Source: Apiosordaria backusii
Lineage: Eukaryota > Ascomycota > Sordariomycetes > Sordariales > Lasiosphaeriaceae
Assembly: GCA_030549205.1 (NCBI GenBank)
Contig: JAUKTV010000001.1
Location: 2,418,001-2,482,000, forward strand
Direction: 5' to 3'
Length of the DNA: 64,000 bases
The notes under the pieces were generated by a model. That model was not told the origin of the DNA. It did no database searches and was given only the letters and a program-made list of their open reading frames with translations. Each line of letters starts with the position of its first letter. Position 1 is the first letter of the stretch. The position numbers and the translations under genes are program-made. Shown piece after piece: positions 47,256 through 60,400 of the stretch.

Positions 47256-47777
47256 TTAGCTTGAGAACCTCCTCGTGATCTTGGCGATAACTAATTCCCC
47301 TGCATTAGCACTCCCCATCCAGTTCGCATGTCCCTCAGTAAGGTATGGCAACTTACTGTGAAGAGCAACAACACTAAAAATAAACACCAAGCTCAACACC
47401 AGCACAACCACAGGATCAACCTTCAACCCCGGGCTCTCATCGGTATAAAGCCTCAGCATGGTGCTGCTCGACCCACCAGCCCCCGCAGCCCGGGTGCTGT
47501 TTGGCCTCGCATTGGCAATCTTCTCCTTTTGGTCCGCCGCAGCCCGGCGACGGATCGCAGTGCGGGCGCCACCCGGGGGAGGCGGGGAAGAATGACGGGC
47601 TCCCGAGGCGACGGCGCCGCCGGGGCCGGCGGTTGGGGAGGAGGGGGATGATGCGCGGGGGGAGGACTGTATCGCATTTTTTTCCATTGTCAGCATTGAA
47701 CAAGAATGAGAATGGGGTTGTGTAGATGGGATTGGGAGTGTGGTAGAGGGGAGGCCGAATGGGGGAGGACATACCAT
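47256..47777 (-). CDS. SBH1: Sec61 beta subunit (Sbh1-like), 115 aa
   Basis: Tail-anchored subunit of the Sec61 translocon in the endoplasmic reticulum membrane. Coding exons 47775-47777 (only the ATG), 47357-47666 and 47256-47290. Intron 1 (47667-47774, 108 nt) begins GTATGT right after the start codon and ends GCTGAC...ATACAG; intron 2 (47291-47356) is GTAAGT...TTAG. The joined protein starts MSSPRASSPSSPTAG, as in other ascomycetes, then GGARTAIRRRAAADQKEKIA, NARPNSTRAAGAGGSSSTML, RLYTDESPGLKVDP and a single membrane segment (about residues 87-106, VVVLVLSLVFIFSVVALH) ending IIAKITRRFSS. Reading through either intron gives a false start or a false C-terminus. Length is normal for the family. 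Confidence 0.95.
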   Translation of the reverse strand: MVCPPPFGLPSTTLPIPSTQPHSHSCSMLTMEKNAIQSSPRASSPSSPTAGPGGAVASGARHSSPPPPGGARTAIRRRAAADQKEKIANARPNSTRAAGAGGSSSTMLRLYTDESPGLKVDPVVVLVLSLVFIFSVVALHSKLPYLTEGHANWMGSANAGELVIAKITRRFSS

Positions 47778-49533
47778 TGTGACTTGTGTGGAAATTAGAA
47801 AAAGTTTAAGAAGCGATCAATTCGTATCAAGTAAACCGTCGAGAGCCGAAAGAAAAGAACTGCCGCCGACGTTGAATGTTGGTGACTTTGATGACGAGGA
47901 AGGGAAAGAAAGTCGCGTTGCGGTTTGTGAAATTGGCCAGCAGAGCAAGCTGTCCAAGCGAAGAGCACGTCGCCCGATCTGTCCCCTAATTGCTTAAACA
48001 TGGCCCGTGCGTCAATTGAGGCCACGGTTTGGAAAGAGAGCAGGGGAGGACCTGCTGGAGCTGGGCGTGGTGTGCACGGGCCATCAAAAGATTTGGGGAG
48101 ATTTGAATTTCGGCCGCCAGAGCTCACCATGTGTTATGAGAGGGAAAAGTGGTGGCCAGTGCGTTTGATATTGGTAATAGATTCACGTACTTTCAGATAA
48201 ACAAGACTTGGACCAAGATTGACGAATCTGAAATTTGTGATAGCAGACTTTTTGAGTATTTTCTATGATGGACATTCACCTGTGCAATCGTTCTCAAGCT
48301 CAGGAAAAAGTTGTGTGATTGTAGCTCTCCGATATCATCCTGAAGTTGGGTGGACATTCATGATCAAGCTGAGCTCCCGGCAATAGACTTCAGTGCACAT
48401 TATGTTTTTAAAACTCTTCTCATTTGCAACTGATATTCCTACATGACTACCTAACCCCCTAATCCCCATTTGCACCCAGCCAGTCCACCACATCTTCCCA
48501 CACTCCAACCACCAAATGTCTCCAACCCCCCTTGCCCACTTCCATCCTCGGCCATCCCCTGAATTACCCAAGCAGAGATATAAGAACAACAAACTGCATA
48601 ATGGGCAACGTGAACACTCTCCCCCAAAAAAGTAACACTGAAACTACATGCGAGGAGAAAATAAATATCAACTACAAAGTATAATAAGCGGTGATGTAAA
48701 AGCGCTAGAGTGTGGCGGTATATGAATCTCATGTTATGTAGTGTAATATACGTGATATGGAAGTGCGACCGAGGCGTGTGCGTGTGTATAAACAAATCCC
48801 AAGAAAGGAAACAGCAGGAACCCCCATGATTTCAGTGTGGTTATGGGTAGTCAATTGGTTGTTGTTAGTGGCGGTGGTGTTCTTTAGAAAAATCGACATA
48901 AGAAAAAAAAGAAACCAAAAGTAAAAAATGAAAGAAAACAACAAAAAAAAAGGCTTGATATCTGACAATGCTGGTGGTCTCTTTTCTTCCTCTTCTTCCC
49001 TTGATTTCCCAGCTTTGGCCTGCTAAACTCGACAACAGCAACAGCAACATATTCCCCTCTCCACCCCGCACCGCGAGAGAGAAAAAAAGAAAAGGACAAA
49101 GAGAAAACAAAAGAGCGAGAAAAGAGAACATTGGGTCAGAACCGTCACCCGGACTTATAACCAACAAACTCCACCGGCCGCCTTCCACAAAAAAGAAGTA
49201 TTCCCGATTTTTTGTATTGCAAACTTGGAGACAGAGCCCAATCCTTTGCTTCCTTCCCCATTTGCGCTTTTCCCTCCTTTAGTCTGGAGTGTAGCTTGGG
49301 AAAACGAAGTAAAACGCTTCAAGTAGGGTTCAGCCCCTTTGCCCCAGACTCGGATTCTGCCTCGCTTTTCTAAACAAGGCCCTGGAAAGGTCACGGCGGA
49401 TTGCTGGATGAACCCGCCAGGTTCAATTGTTGTGAAGATTAGACAGTACTGGCGTGTCGACGCCATTTTGCTGGCCCGAGGAATAACGTGTAGTAGAATG
49501 AAAGGGTATCGGCTATGAAAAGGAAAATTCGTT
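47778..49533. other. intergenic, 1.8 kb
   Basis: Left part is the Sec61 beta promoter; right part is probably the 3' untranslated region of the phosphatase gene. Poly-A and CT-rich runs are frequent around 48880-49120. No gene seen. Confidence 0.5.
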
Positions 49534-51142
49534 TTAAAGAGTGACGTCGAGGACCAGGCTGACGTCTCGTACATTAGGAGTGGCGAGGTCTTCGAGAACT
49601 GGGATTAAGTCGAGCAATTCGTTATCGTGAGCATCCGAGAACCAACTGCTAATCGGGACGGCGTGTTGAGGATGGAAAATGTACGAAGTCGGCGAGTTGT
49701 CAATGATGATGGTATCCTTGAGATCACGGCCGACTTGCGACAAGTCCTTCACGTAGTTACCCTGATGATTGTAGCAACTCTCCCGGAAAAGGCGATGGTG
49801 AACGACATTGTGGACGTCCAGCTGGTCGAGCAGCGGGTCGCCGTACTGTTATTCATGTTAGCATGTGGGCACCCTATCATGACTTTGGACTCATTCATAC
49901 CTTAGACACGGAGGCTGTGAAAACAACAACTTCGTAGAGCTCGCCAACCCTCTTCATGAACTGGTCAACTCCCGGTCGCTTAATTACATAGACATTATGA
50001 TAATTGCCCTCGATCTCGACAGGTATCGTGAAGTCGGCTTGGTGGAGGATCTGGGGACTGTTAGCAGACTGCTATCTGTTGCAAACGCAAGACTGCAGGC
50101 TTACCTTAAACGAGCTGTGGACAAGCGTCTCGTCCAGATCAAGGACAAGGCATTTTCTGCCCTTGTGCTCTGGCCTCTGAGGAGGCAAGAGCCATCTTTG
50201 CTGCTGCTCGGGGGCAAACACAGCTGGATTCTCCACTGACGTGGTTGTTGGCGCATTCGGAACTGCTGGCACCGGCCCTGGGGGTGGTGGAGGAACCTTG
50301 GTAAGCTGCTCGTCCGCATTGTTTGCGGATCCCTGGGCGTTCTGCTGTCTCAAGCTGTCAGCATCAGGCATGGCGACATCGCCCTCTGCATCCTTTTCAG
50401 AAACATTCTCGTGAATCGTGTCGTCTGCGCTTGTGACGCTGTGTGGGGGATCGACCGAGATCGAGGGATTGCCTGATCCTGCGCCGACAAGCGTTGTTTG
50501 CTTTGACTCGCCGTCGCGATCACCCACGGTGGACTGGTCCTGGGTGCTAGTACCAGATATCCGCTTCCCGTTCTTCTGGGGCTGCAGAGATGACTGTTGC
50601 GCTTGTTGACCCGGCTCCTTTTCAGAAAGGTGCGTCTTGCTCCCAGACGGCTGCTCGCCCGATGGCGTTGCCGTTCGCCGACTAGCCGTGGCAGGCCGGG
50701 CGGGAATCTTGTCGAGGCGGTGGGGTGCCTCGGCGTCCAGTCCATTGGCATTGTCCGGAACACCACAGCAGCCAAAGATGGCCAGAAACCCGCCCTTCTT
50801 CTTTTTGTGAGAGGGAGCTGCCGGTGAGCTCGGTTCAGATTGTCCCGGAGTCGCTGTCGGTCCTGTTCCCATGCCTAAACGGTTACTAGATGCGCTTCCA
50901 TTGCGGTTTTGGCCCAACATACTGCCTTTGGATTCCTTGGAATGTCCGCCGATACTATCTCTGGGGTCGCTCGCAGTTGCGCCGCTCAATCCCGTGGCCG
51001 TCGGCGAAGCTCTTTGAGACGATGACCGCGATGGCACAGGTAAAAGACCCCGGCCCTTCTTCCCATCCTCGGCTGATAGCGTCTCCTTCTCCTTGGAACT
51101 CCCAGGGGCCGCTGGCACCCTGTCTTCGGTGCCCCAAGCCAT
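49534..51142 (-). CDS. FCP/SCP-type phosphatase, Psr1/Psr2-like, 499 aa
   Basis: HAD-superfamily Ser/Thr phosphatase of the CTD/SCP group; yeast Psr1/Psr2 are membrane-attached and act in the stress response with Whi2. Exons 50105-51142, 49901-50050 and 49534-49845; introns of 54 and 55 nt with GCTAAC branch points. Residues 1-320 are disordered (Ser/Thr/Pro-rich) with one short patch KKKKGGFLAIFGCCGVPDN at about residue 114, whose paired cysteines could be lipid-modified as in Psr1 (inference). The catalytic domain begins CLVLDLDETLVHSSF with Asp335 and Asp337 of the DxDxT motif, then KRPGVDQFMKRV, VVVFTASVSKYGDPLLDQLD, FRESCYNHQGNYVKDLSQVG and the second acidic motif IIIDNSPTSYIFHP. All family motifs are present, so it should be active. 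Confidence 0.93.
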
Positions 51143-54100
51143 TTTATGTATAAGATATATGACGACGAATTAGAACCTGTCCGGTATAGGAATTAGCATC
51201 GACTCATCAATTCATTGCAGTTAGGCAAGGGGCATGCGAGATTGACCCAAGCTTTGAAGCGCGATGGCATGTGTTGGGCAGCTTATTCTTTAGAGCTTCG
51301 GTGCCGGGCTGGTCAATTCGGCTTGTTGACTTGCCATGCCCATCACCGCACAGCCACCGAAAGCCAAAAAGGTCCCCAAACGCGGTCGCATGTCATCACC
51401 CACCTTTAAGATTCAAAGATCGGATCCAAGGAACGCTCGGCGCGACCCAACCCCTATCTCAGCGGAGTGTGGCCCTGCAAGGCCGCTTCACTCGTCCCGA
51501 ACCACCTTTTCCTAGCTGTCGAAGAAGCCGTTGCTGCGAATCGAGCACGCGAAGCTCTTGGTGAAGAAAATCGGTAAGAAGAGGAAGAAGAAAGTCGCGA
51601 GAAAGATGATGCGAACCGTGATGTGACGGCCGGTGCAGACGGGAAATTGGCGCGCAGACAAGGCCGATCGGGAAAGGGACCGAGCACACGACTGGGCGTG
51701 TCTTGTCGAGCGAAGGAACTGGGAGCTCGAGGCAAAAGGGGACGAAGGTTAGGAGGGAAATCGAGGACCAAAAAGGAGCCCGCGGATTGAAGAATCGCAC
51801 ACCGGTGACCAAGCAATGGCCTTGGGATGGTGGAAGGGGAAAAAAAGAAGACGGGCGTATCAGCGGCTGAGGAGGGACGTGGTGGACAAGCGAGATGATG
51901 GAGTTTAAAGGTGATGGGTCTTGTTCTGGGATGGCTTGAGTGCAGCGCAGCAGCAGAGAGCGATGGGGGAGCAAGGAGGACAAGACAGGATTAGCGGATT
52001 GCCCCCAGGGAAAATTACCCAGCCAGCCCAGTAACTTTGCGCCTACGTGGTGCATGGAACGTTCTATTACTACATGATAGTGCCTGCCGCGGCGCGTAGA
52101 GCCAACAGCTGCCATTTGTGTGGTGCCAAAGGGTCTGGGCAATCAAGCTCCTAACACATTTCATCGCGGCCCAGCAGCTACCAGGTACTTTTACGCAATA
52201 GATACTTGTGTTGAGTTTAAATCCGTCCCAGACCCGCCGCCCACAGAAGTCAACAGCTCTGGGCAAAGTGGGTGCTGAGATGGGAGGTTGTGTGGTGTTT
52301 GCTGGGCTGGCTGCCATCCAGATGGCGATTCCTGCTGCTGTGTCGTTGCAGAAATGCAACTTCTGGAGATGTACGAACCACAGAAAGGGAATTGAAAAGA
52401 AGCAAGCCCTCGCTCATCCACATGGCTTCTCAAGGACCGGCAATGCAACTGGCAGCCTGAGTTGCAGACCGCCGGCACTCAACAGCATCGCTATGGCCAT
52501 TTTAGGGTTCCACGGCATCGTGGACCCCTTTGCCCCTTTCCATTCCAAGCCTTTTTAAGACTTCATCCAGCACCATTCATTCATTCTGACCAGTCCCTCG
52601 GTCTGTTCAAGCAAGCCAGACTGAAAATCAGTGAGGAGGCAAATACGCAGCCACCTGGCAGAGCGCGTCGTTTTATTGTCAGGGCTGAGCTTGATTGGGG
52701 CCTGTGTTGCCATTTGTCGCAATGCTCTGTGACTGCATGAGAGCCCAGTCGCCCAATTGCCCAATTGTCCAGTGTCAGAACCTCAGGAGACATGCATTCT
52801 CTCCACAGTTGAACTGGAGTCTGCAGGCAACCCCCCGCAAGACATCGACCTTTCCATCTTGCCCGCCATGGCGTGCCAGCGGTCGTCGTTGCTCGGCCGG
52901 GGATTGTTGGAGAGGAGCTGCATCCGCTCGAGACCGGTCCTCGGCAGGGGATGCTGGGGAAGATTGGGCTGTTGGAGGATGCCGTGGCCAAGCCCAACAT
53001 GATTGGCCATGTTACCGCCCGGGACGGTGACGGGTCAGCACCTGAAGAGCAGCCACGCAGCCAGTCACCAGCTCTGCTTTATCACTGTTGAATTGAGACA
53101 CTGGGGTCTCCCAGAGCCTCTTGTTCCTGAAGTGACACTCATGAATGGCTGGTCCCCGACTGCCGGGACTTCATTAGAACAGAGGCCCGGACCGGATCGT
53201 GGAGGTCGTCTCACGGGCCTGCCCTGCCCCGCACCACACCCTCCGAACTGCAACGGATTCACGATCCGGACGGGAGCTGGCGTGCCATCCCGCGCCGGTG
53301 TCCGTGACTTGCTGTACGTCTTCCGAGATTCTTGGACAGATTAAGATGCGTACGGGCAAGAGAGACCAACCAGGGCCATGTGAAAATGATAACGAAATCC
53401 CGTCTACCGTTTCAGATCGATCTGTCAGCCTTTGCACAGTTCGGGGAGACTTCCGTCCATCTCCACTTTGATGCAGTGTCAAGTCCCACCGTGAGCCTCC
53501 GAGACAATTCGACTCTGCCCCCAAGGCAAAGTTCAATTGAGATTGATTGAAAGAGATGGAAAGAGATCAATGGTCGTTTGATGAAAACGGCGCAGGCGGC
53601 GACAGGCTTTTCCAGAAATTCAAGACTCTTGGTTTCGGGACAGGAACACGATCTTGATGCACTGTGGGAAATGTGGGTAAACGCCCCGCCCTTCTCAGCG
53701 ATGGACTGCGGGGAAAACCCACTGATTGGGCAGGTCCCAGGTCTTGGATCCCCAAAGAGCACGCCCTGGGGCGCACCTGACCAGGAACAGTGGCTTGCTT
53801 TACTGGGGGCGATGACGTTGAACGCAGCATGCTGTGGCTGAAGCAGCAACACCTCGGGATGTTCACATGCCATTCTTTATGTCGACACAACAAGCCATAA
53901 CCGAGTGAACGAAAGACACGACATCCAATTCTAAGCGATCTCCTCGACCCAACTCTTCCTAACCCAATGTTTACTTGGGGACCGACGCACCTTGACCGTC
54001 CGGCATTAAACACAAGCGTCTCTTTCACAGTTTAAACCAAAGCCGCGCCCGCCGCCGTTTGTCTCCAAAACTCTACGGCACTTGGTTTCCGACTCCTTAA

Positions 54101-54280
54101 CACGACTACACCACACCGCTTTGCGTTTTCCTCGTCGTAAATAAACAACAACCCGATATATAAGAGGACGGATGGAATAGAGCGCTTGAGCCCGGAGGCT
54201 CGGGAGGAACAACAGAACCACACGCCCCTTTTCGATTCTCGTCGCGTGCAACCTGCACCTCGACGACGACGACGACAGCC
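51143..54280. other. intergenic, 3.1 kb
   Basis: No gene supported; the longest frame (51459-52142 minus, 227 codons) is Pro/Ser/Leu-rich, starts with a non-conserved segment and has no domain. It lies in the probable 5' leader and promoter of the phosphatase gene. The right end is the leader of the ABC transporter gene. Confidence 0.5.
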
Positions 54281-56930
54281 ATGGCAGTCCAGTCAACTCT
54301 CCGGCACTCGGCCGCCGAGGAGGCCATTGCCACCTTTGTCGAAAAGTACGGCGAACTTATCCGCACAAAGCTGCGCAATACCTCCAAGACCACGCGCCTG
54401 CTATGCACCCTCGCTCTCGCCACCTCCATCATCCTCGCCGGCGAGGGCACCCGCCGAAAATGGAAGCGCAAGCGTGAGGAGCGCGAAACAGGGAGGAAAC
54501 TCGTGCGTACCAACTCTTGGCTTCACAACAAGGACGGCTCTCGCACCATTTACGTCCCTTACAAAGATGGCACCTCCAAGGTTGTCATCTCGAGCACCAA
54601 ACCGCTCACCTTTGAAGCCCATCGCAGGCTCTTTCTCAACCCACCTCGGGTATCAGGTCTAGGGGATGGCCACGTACCCGCAGCTCAGACCAAACCCGGT
54701 CTCAACCTTGCCTTCCTCCACCAGTTCCTCAGTCTGATGAGCATTATGATCCCCCGCTGGACAAGCAAAGAAGCAGGCCTCCTCGTCAGCCACGGCGTCT
54801 TCCTCATGCTGCGCACCTACCTCTCGCTCGTAGTCGCCCGGCTAGATGGTGAGATTGTGCGTGACCTCGTCGCAGGAAACGGGAAAGCCTTCCTCCTGGG
54901 CTTAGCCAAGTGGTGCGGTCTGGGAGGATTCGCATCATACACCAACGCAATGATCAAGTACCTCGAATCCAAGGTCTCGATCGCCTTCCGCACCCGTCTA
55001 ACCCGGTATATCCATGATTTGTATCTCAACGACAACCTCAACTACTACAAGCTCCACAACCTCGACGGAGGCGTCGGTCAAGGAGCAGACCAGTTCATCA
55101 CTCAGGACCTCACCCAGTTCTGCGCCGCGGCTGCAAACTTGTATTCCTCCCTCGGAAAACCGTTTGTGGATATCTGCGTATTCAACTACCAGCTTTACCG
55201 CTCCCTTGGGCCGTTAGCTCTGACGGGATTGTTGAGTAATTACTTCTTGACCGCCTCCATCCTTCGGAAGCTGTCCCCTCCGTTTGGGAAACTCAAGGCA
55301 GTCGAAGGGAGAAAGGAGGGTGACTTTAGGAGCTTGCACGCGAGGTTGATCGCCAACGCGGAGGAGGTTGCTTTTTACGGGGGCGCCGAGATGGAGAAGA
55401 CGTTTTTGAATAAGGAGTTTAAGAGCTTGAAGAATTGGATGGAGGGGATTTATATGCTCAAGATTAGGTACAACATTCTTGAAGACTTCATTTTGAAGTA
55501 CAGCTGGAGCGCATACGGCTATCTTTTGTCCTCGCTGCCGGTTTTCTTGCCCGCCTGGGGTGGGTTGGGCGGTGCAACCGAGCAAGCTGGAGCGACCACG
55601 GGGGTCAAGGGAGGCAGAGAACGGGAAAGAATGAAGGATTTCATCACCAACAAGAGGCTCATGCTGAGCTTGGCGGATGCGGGCGGGAGGATGATGTATT
55701 CCATCAAGGACTTGAGCGAGTTGGCGGGGTATACTAGTCGGGTGTACACCCTCATTTCTACCCTGCACAGGGCGCACGCGAACGCGTATTGTGTCCGCGG
55801 GAGGGAGAATGAGCTGTATTCCCTGAGTGATGTTCAGGGGACAATCCAAAAGGGGTTTGATGGTGTGAGACTGGAGAATGTGCCCATCGTCGCTCCTGGG
55901 CTCTGGCCTCAGGGGGGAGAGGAGCTCCTCGAGAGTTTGAGCCTGATGGTCAGGAGGGGTGACCACCTTTTGATCTCGGGTCCCAACGGGATTGGCAAGT
56001 CCGCCATCGCGAGAGTTATTGCTGGTCTGTGGCCGGTGTATCGGGGTCTTGTCTCGCGCCCGAAGAACAACGGGGAGGATGGGATCATGTTCCTCCCTCA
56101 GAGACCGTATCTTAGCATTGGCACCTTGAGAGATCAGGTGATTTACCCTGATGGGGAGGCGGACATGAGGGAGAAGAGGAAGAGCGAATACGATCTCAAG
56201 CGTGCGCTCGAGCAGGCCAAGCTCGGGTATTTGCCTGATAGAGAGGGAGGGTGGGACACGCGCAAGGAGTGGAAGGACGTGCTGAGCGGGGGGGAGAAGC
56301 AGAGGCTGGCGATTGCGAGGTTGCTGTACCACGAGCCGCAGTATGCGTTTATTGATGAGGGGACGAGCGCGGTGAGCAGTGATGTGGAGGGGTTGTTGTA
56401 TGAGACTTGCAAGGAGAAGGGGATTAGTATGTTCACCACCATCCCCCCCCCTTTTATTCAACTATCACTAACATCTGTGTGTTTTAGCCCTCATCACCAT
56501 CTCCACCCGCGCCTCCCTCAAGAAATACCACACCTACAACCTCGTCCTCGGGCTCGGCGAACGCGGCGACGAGTGGGAGGTTCAGCGGATCGGCACGGAG
56601 CGGGAGAAGATGGCCGTCGAGAAGGAGCTGCACGACCTGAGGGAGAGGCTGGCGCAGGTGGAGCAGATGAAGAAGAGACGGGAGGAGATTGAGCAGGAGC
56701 TGAACAAGGTGTGGGTGGGCGGTCAGGAGGAGGAGCTGAGCCCGCCTGCGTATGTTGAGAAGGAGGAGCAGCAACAAGAAAAAGAGCAGGATCAGCAGAC
56801 GGAGGCGGAGGAGACGCAGGATGAGTACCAGGAGGCGCAGAGCCGGGTGATGAGCGATGACGAGGGTGACGAGACGGAGACGGAGGGACAGGGAACTAGT
56901 AATACCGAGGGGTCGGGGATTGTGGTTTAA
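54281..56930 (+). CDS. peroxisomal ABCD-family half transporter (Pxa1/Pxa2, ALDP-like), 862 aa
   Basis: Imports very-long/long-chain acyl-CoA into peroxisomes for beta-oxidation, normally as a Pxa1-Pxa2 heterodimer. Exons 54281-56426 and 56488-56930 over a 61-nt intron (GTATGT...CTAAC...TAG) that gives KGITLITISTRASLKKYHTY. The transmembrane half spans about residues 140-480 and contains the ALDP-type EAA-like motif NAEEVAFYGGAEME (359-372). The nucleotide-binding domain has Walker A GPNGIGKS (567-574), the Q-loop LPQRPY (Gln607), signature LSGGEKQR (668-675), Walker B AFIDE (689-693) and the SAVS D-loop. The C-terminus is a coiled coil followed by an acidic Glu/Gln-rich tail. Which of the two fungal paralogues it is cannot be settled by eye. 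Convergent with RIF1. Confidence 0.93.
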
Positions 56931-57480
56931 AGATGGGTAGATAGATGGTGGCTCGCGAGGGCTACGTGTAGGGGAATGGGGTTTTTTTTTGCGTATGTGT
57001 AACTGTTGTATAAGCAAAGATAATGTTGGGGTTGAGGGGGATTGGATATGTATGAAATCAATGAATGATGTAGTTTTTGAGACTTCTTGTGTAGTTTGAT
57101 TCAATGCACGGTTTATTGTAAGCTTGGGTATATATTTGTTATTTCTCTCTCCCTTCAGTCATTCATTCTCTGTTCCAAAATTCCTTTCTTATACAACATT
57201 CTTTTTGTTCTCTCTCCCGCAAGGCTATGCCGATGCTTCAACCCGGGTATTTGCTTAATACAGAAAAGAAAAAGTCAACGGAGAAAAGAAAGAGATGTAA
57301 TGTTGTAGTTATGTAACCCACCCACCCCTTCCTTATCCGCCCCATTTCCCGTGAACACCATAAAATTCAATTCAACCCAACCGTAAACTCCAAACTCTGA
57401 CCAAACCCAACGCCATGGACGATGCATCAAGACTGTTATGAAAAATAAGATGGAAAAATTACAAGTAACCCCATCAAAAA
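56931..57480. other. intergenic, 550 bp, convergent 3' ends
   Basis: AT/T-rich sequence between converging genes; expected to be mostly 3' untranslated regions. Nothing else seen. Confidence 0.6.
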
Positions 57481-60400
57481 CTAAGTCCGTCCTCGCCTCT
57501 CAGCTTCATACAGCTCCCTCCTCATATCCATAAACATATCCTCAATCTGGTACACTTCCTGCCTCGATAACTTTGCCGACCTGAGCGTGTCCAGTCCGCC
57601 GCGGAACATCTTCATGATTTGCTGTATTTGATCTTCGTTTTCCTCCACAGGGCCAGATTGAGAGGGCCGTTCTCTTTCTTCTGCGGTCGCCTCGACGGTT
57701 GATGCCGGGCTGCTTGCCTTTTCTTGTCGGGGTTCATTATGAGGCTCATCGATTTGCATCCCTTCTTCTGGGTGGGTAGGCTGTGCCACCGATTCTTCAT
57801 CTTCGTCGTCGTCGTCCTGGCGTTGGCTGGCGCTGAATGATTCCAGGAAAATTTGGGATTGGACCTCGTCGTCATCGCTGGTGTTGTGTTCGTGGGACTC
57901 GCCGTCCATGGCTCCGCTGTCGAGCTCAGGCGAGCCAAGCGCTGCAATGTTGGTGTTGGTCTGTCCCACCAGCGGGGATACAGGAGGACCTGATGGTTCG
58001 GGGGAGGAACTGGGGATCTCCGACATGGATTGCTCATGCGGATCTTCCTCAGTCTTGACCTCTGCGGGCACAGGTTGCCGAGGTGCTTGAGCCTGGACGT
58101 GCGCGGGTTCGCGCTCAGGTTGACTGTGTGGGACCTCCTCGTCCTCCTCCGCCGGTTTTTCGGCAGACTCAATACGCGATCTCTTACTAGGATCCTGCGC
58201 CCTGGTAGACCCCCTCTTCCTTTTGCGTGGCCGACCTCTTTGTGGCGCTGTTGGCTGCGAGCTTGGAATTGTCTCCAGCTCCGGTGAAGCTGCCGAGCTC
58301 GACCTGGTGAGTCTTCTAGTGACTGGCGGGATATGCGGGATGGGCTTGGTGAGCTTCTTGGGGCTGTCGCCAACCACGATGCACTCCCGAGGGGGCGCCT
58401 TAGGCCCTTTGTAGTCGGGGGAGGCAGATGATTGGTGATACTCTTGCCTGTCCACTCGTGCATTGTCCAGCTCAACCACCAATCGGAGAAGACTTCTCTC
58501 GTCGAGCTCACTGACTTCAAACGAAGTGTTGTCTGCATTGCTGCGCTGGCTTACTGTAGGAGCAGTAGATTTGGCTGGTCCTGCTGACCGCCTCGCTCGG
58601 CTGGGACTTGTCGGCAGCGGACTCGATCGTGCGTCTACAAAGACTTCATCAGACTTGGGTTCCGGTGTTCCATGGGCAGGCGTTGGTTGAACGACTCGAG
58701 GCGGTGTTGAATGTCGTTCTTGCTCAGCAGGTTTCGGGAGCTGTGGCTCGTTGGCAGAATCCACCACCATGCTATCTTCAACGACACCTTCTCCAGGCAG
58801 CCGTGGTTCTTCCTTATCCTCTCCGCTGACAGATTTCTGAGGAGAAAGAGTGGGAAGCGTTACCACAGTGACGAACCCACTCTGACCAGATGGGTCGGGG
58901 ACAACAGCGTGACGGGTTGGTAAAGGTGATCCAGAGATTGGCGAGGAAGAGAACTGCCATTCCTCAAGCAAGCTGTGGCTAGCGGACCTTGATCTTATCT
59001 CAGCAGCCAGTGGGTTGCGTCTTGGTTCCGGCGGAGATGAGGGCGGATCAGTCATGTCATGCTCCGGGATCATCAACGGCTGACCACGGCGCGGAGTAGG
59101 TGTTGACGAGACATACTCATCAAACCGAGCATTCGGCTGAGGTGTGGCTGCTTGGGGTGTTGTGATCTTCTCTGGAGCTGGAGGCGTGCCTTCTTCGGTT
59201 GTTTTCGCATGTCGCTTTGACCTGCGTGGGCTGGACCGAATTTCAGGGAACAGGGCAGCATTCTCCTTTTGTCGTTCGCGCACCTCCTTTTGTCTTTCTG
59301 TCAAGGCCTGTGACTCAAGGGCGTCCATATCCGTAGCGGTGGGGCCAATCGCGGCGAACTGTATCTGTGAATCATCGTGCCTAAACTTTGGCGTTGCTTT
59401 CCGGCGGTTCGCAGCAGCCAACTTCCTCACAGGTGACGTATCTACACGGCGTTTAGTTGTGGGCGTGAACCGAGTAGAGGCTGGTGATTTCGCTGGGGAA
59501 GAGGTTGCACGAGGTGTTCCACGTCGGCTGCTAGATCGAGTAGACATCCTCGGTAGGCTGAAATCCTCAAACGAGTCGGTAAACATCATCTGCTGTTGCC
59601 CTGCGTACTGGGAGTTGGCGGTCTCGAGGCCTGGCAGAACAATGTCTGTATGGAGTTGCATCTGGATGAGCGATGCCTTGAGCTCCTCTGGATACTCCAG
59701 GTGTCCAACATTCTCGAACAGCCTGTTCCACAAAGAAACGGCGGAGTTGACGATGGACCGATGGCAAGAGGCAAAAGATGCACAAAAGATGCGCTCCAAA
59801 GATTCGAGTTGTTGGGCTGGCTGCTCGATCTCAGTGATAAGCGAGGCCAGTTTGTCCCATAAGGCTTTGGTCTGGTTCTTGTTAGTAAAAGTTATCAAAG
59901 TATAGGTGTATGTACTTACTGCAGCAAGGGCAGAAGCTGTCTGACTGCTAAGCTGTCGATTGCTGTCCTCAAGCCAAGGGAGAATGCCATCCTGAAGGGT
60001 GGCCATTGTTCTTAGAAAAAGCTGGCGATTGCACCTGTCAAAGAAGCCACCAACTTCCTTGAGGAGATGGATTGTCGGATCGGTATCTGCGGGATCGAAA
60101 GTCTTATACTTGTTCACCAAAGCTTCGCCGACAGCCTTGTAGAGGTTGTCGAACGTGTCAAAGGACGAAGAACAGGAGCCAGCTAGGGCAGTACCCCAAA
60201 GTCGTCGTCGGGCGGCATCGACAGCTTGCCGATCGCGTGGCTGCGTTGCAACGGAGACTAGCTCAGTCACACATCTCAAAGTGTCCGGGAGCAAGGGGCC
60301 CTTAGTTCCCAGGGGAGTAATCTGCTCCATCAACACCTTGGATAACGGCTCAATGACGACGATGGCCGCTCCTGCATCTCCAGTCTCTTCCCGTACCCTT

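Noticed and set aside
51459..52142. 227-codon minus-strand frame upstream of the phosphatase
   Set aside because: Pro/Ser/Leu-rich, domain-free, located in the likely promoter and leader of the phosphatase gene.
55214..56461. 415-codon minus-strand frame opposite the ABCD transporter
   Set aside because: No domain; the plus strand has every ABC motif. The open antisense frame follows from GC-rich codon use.
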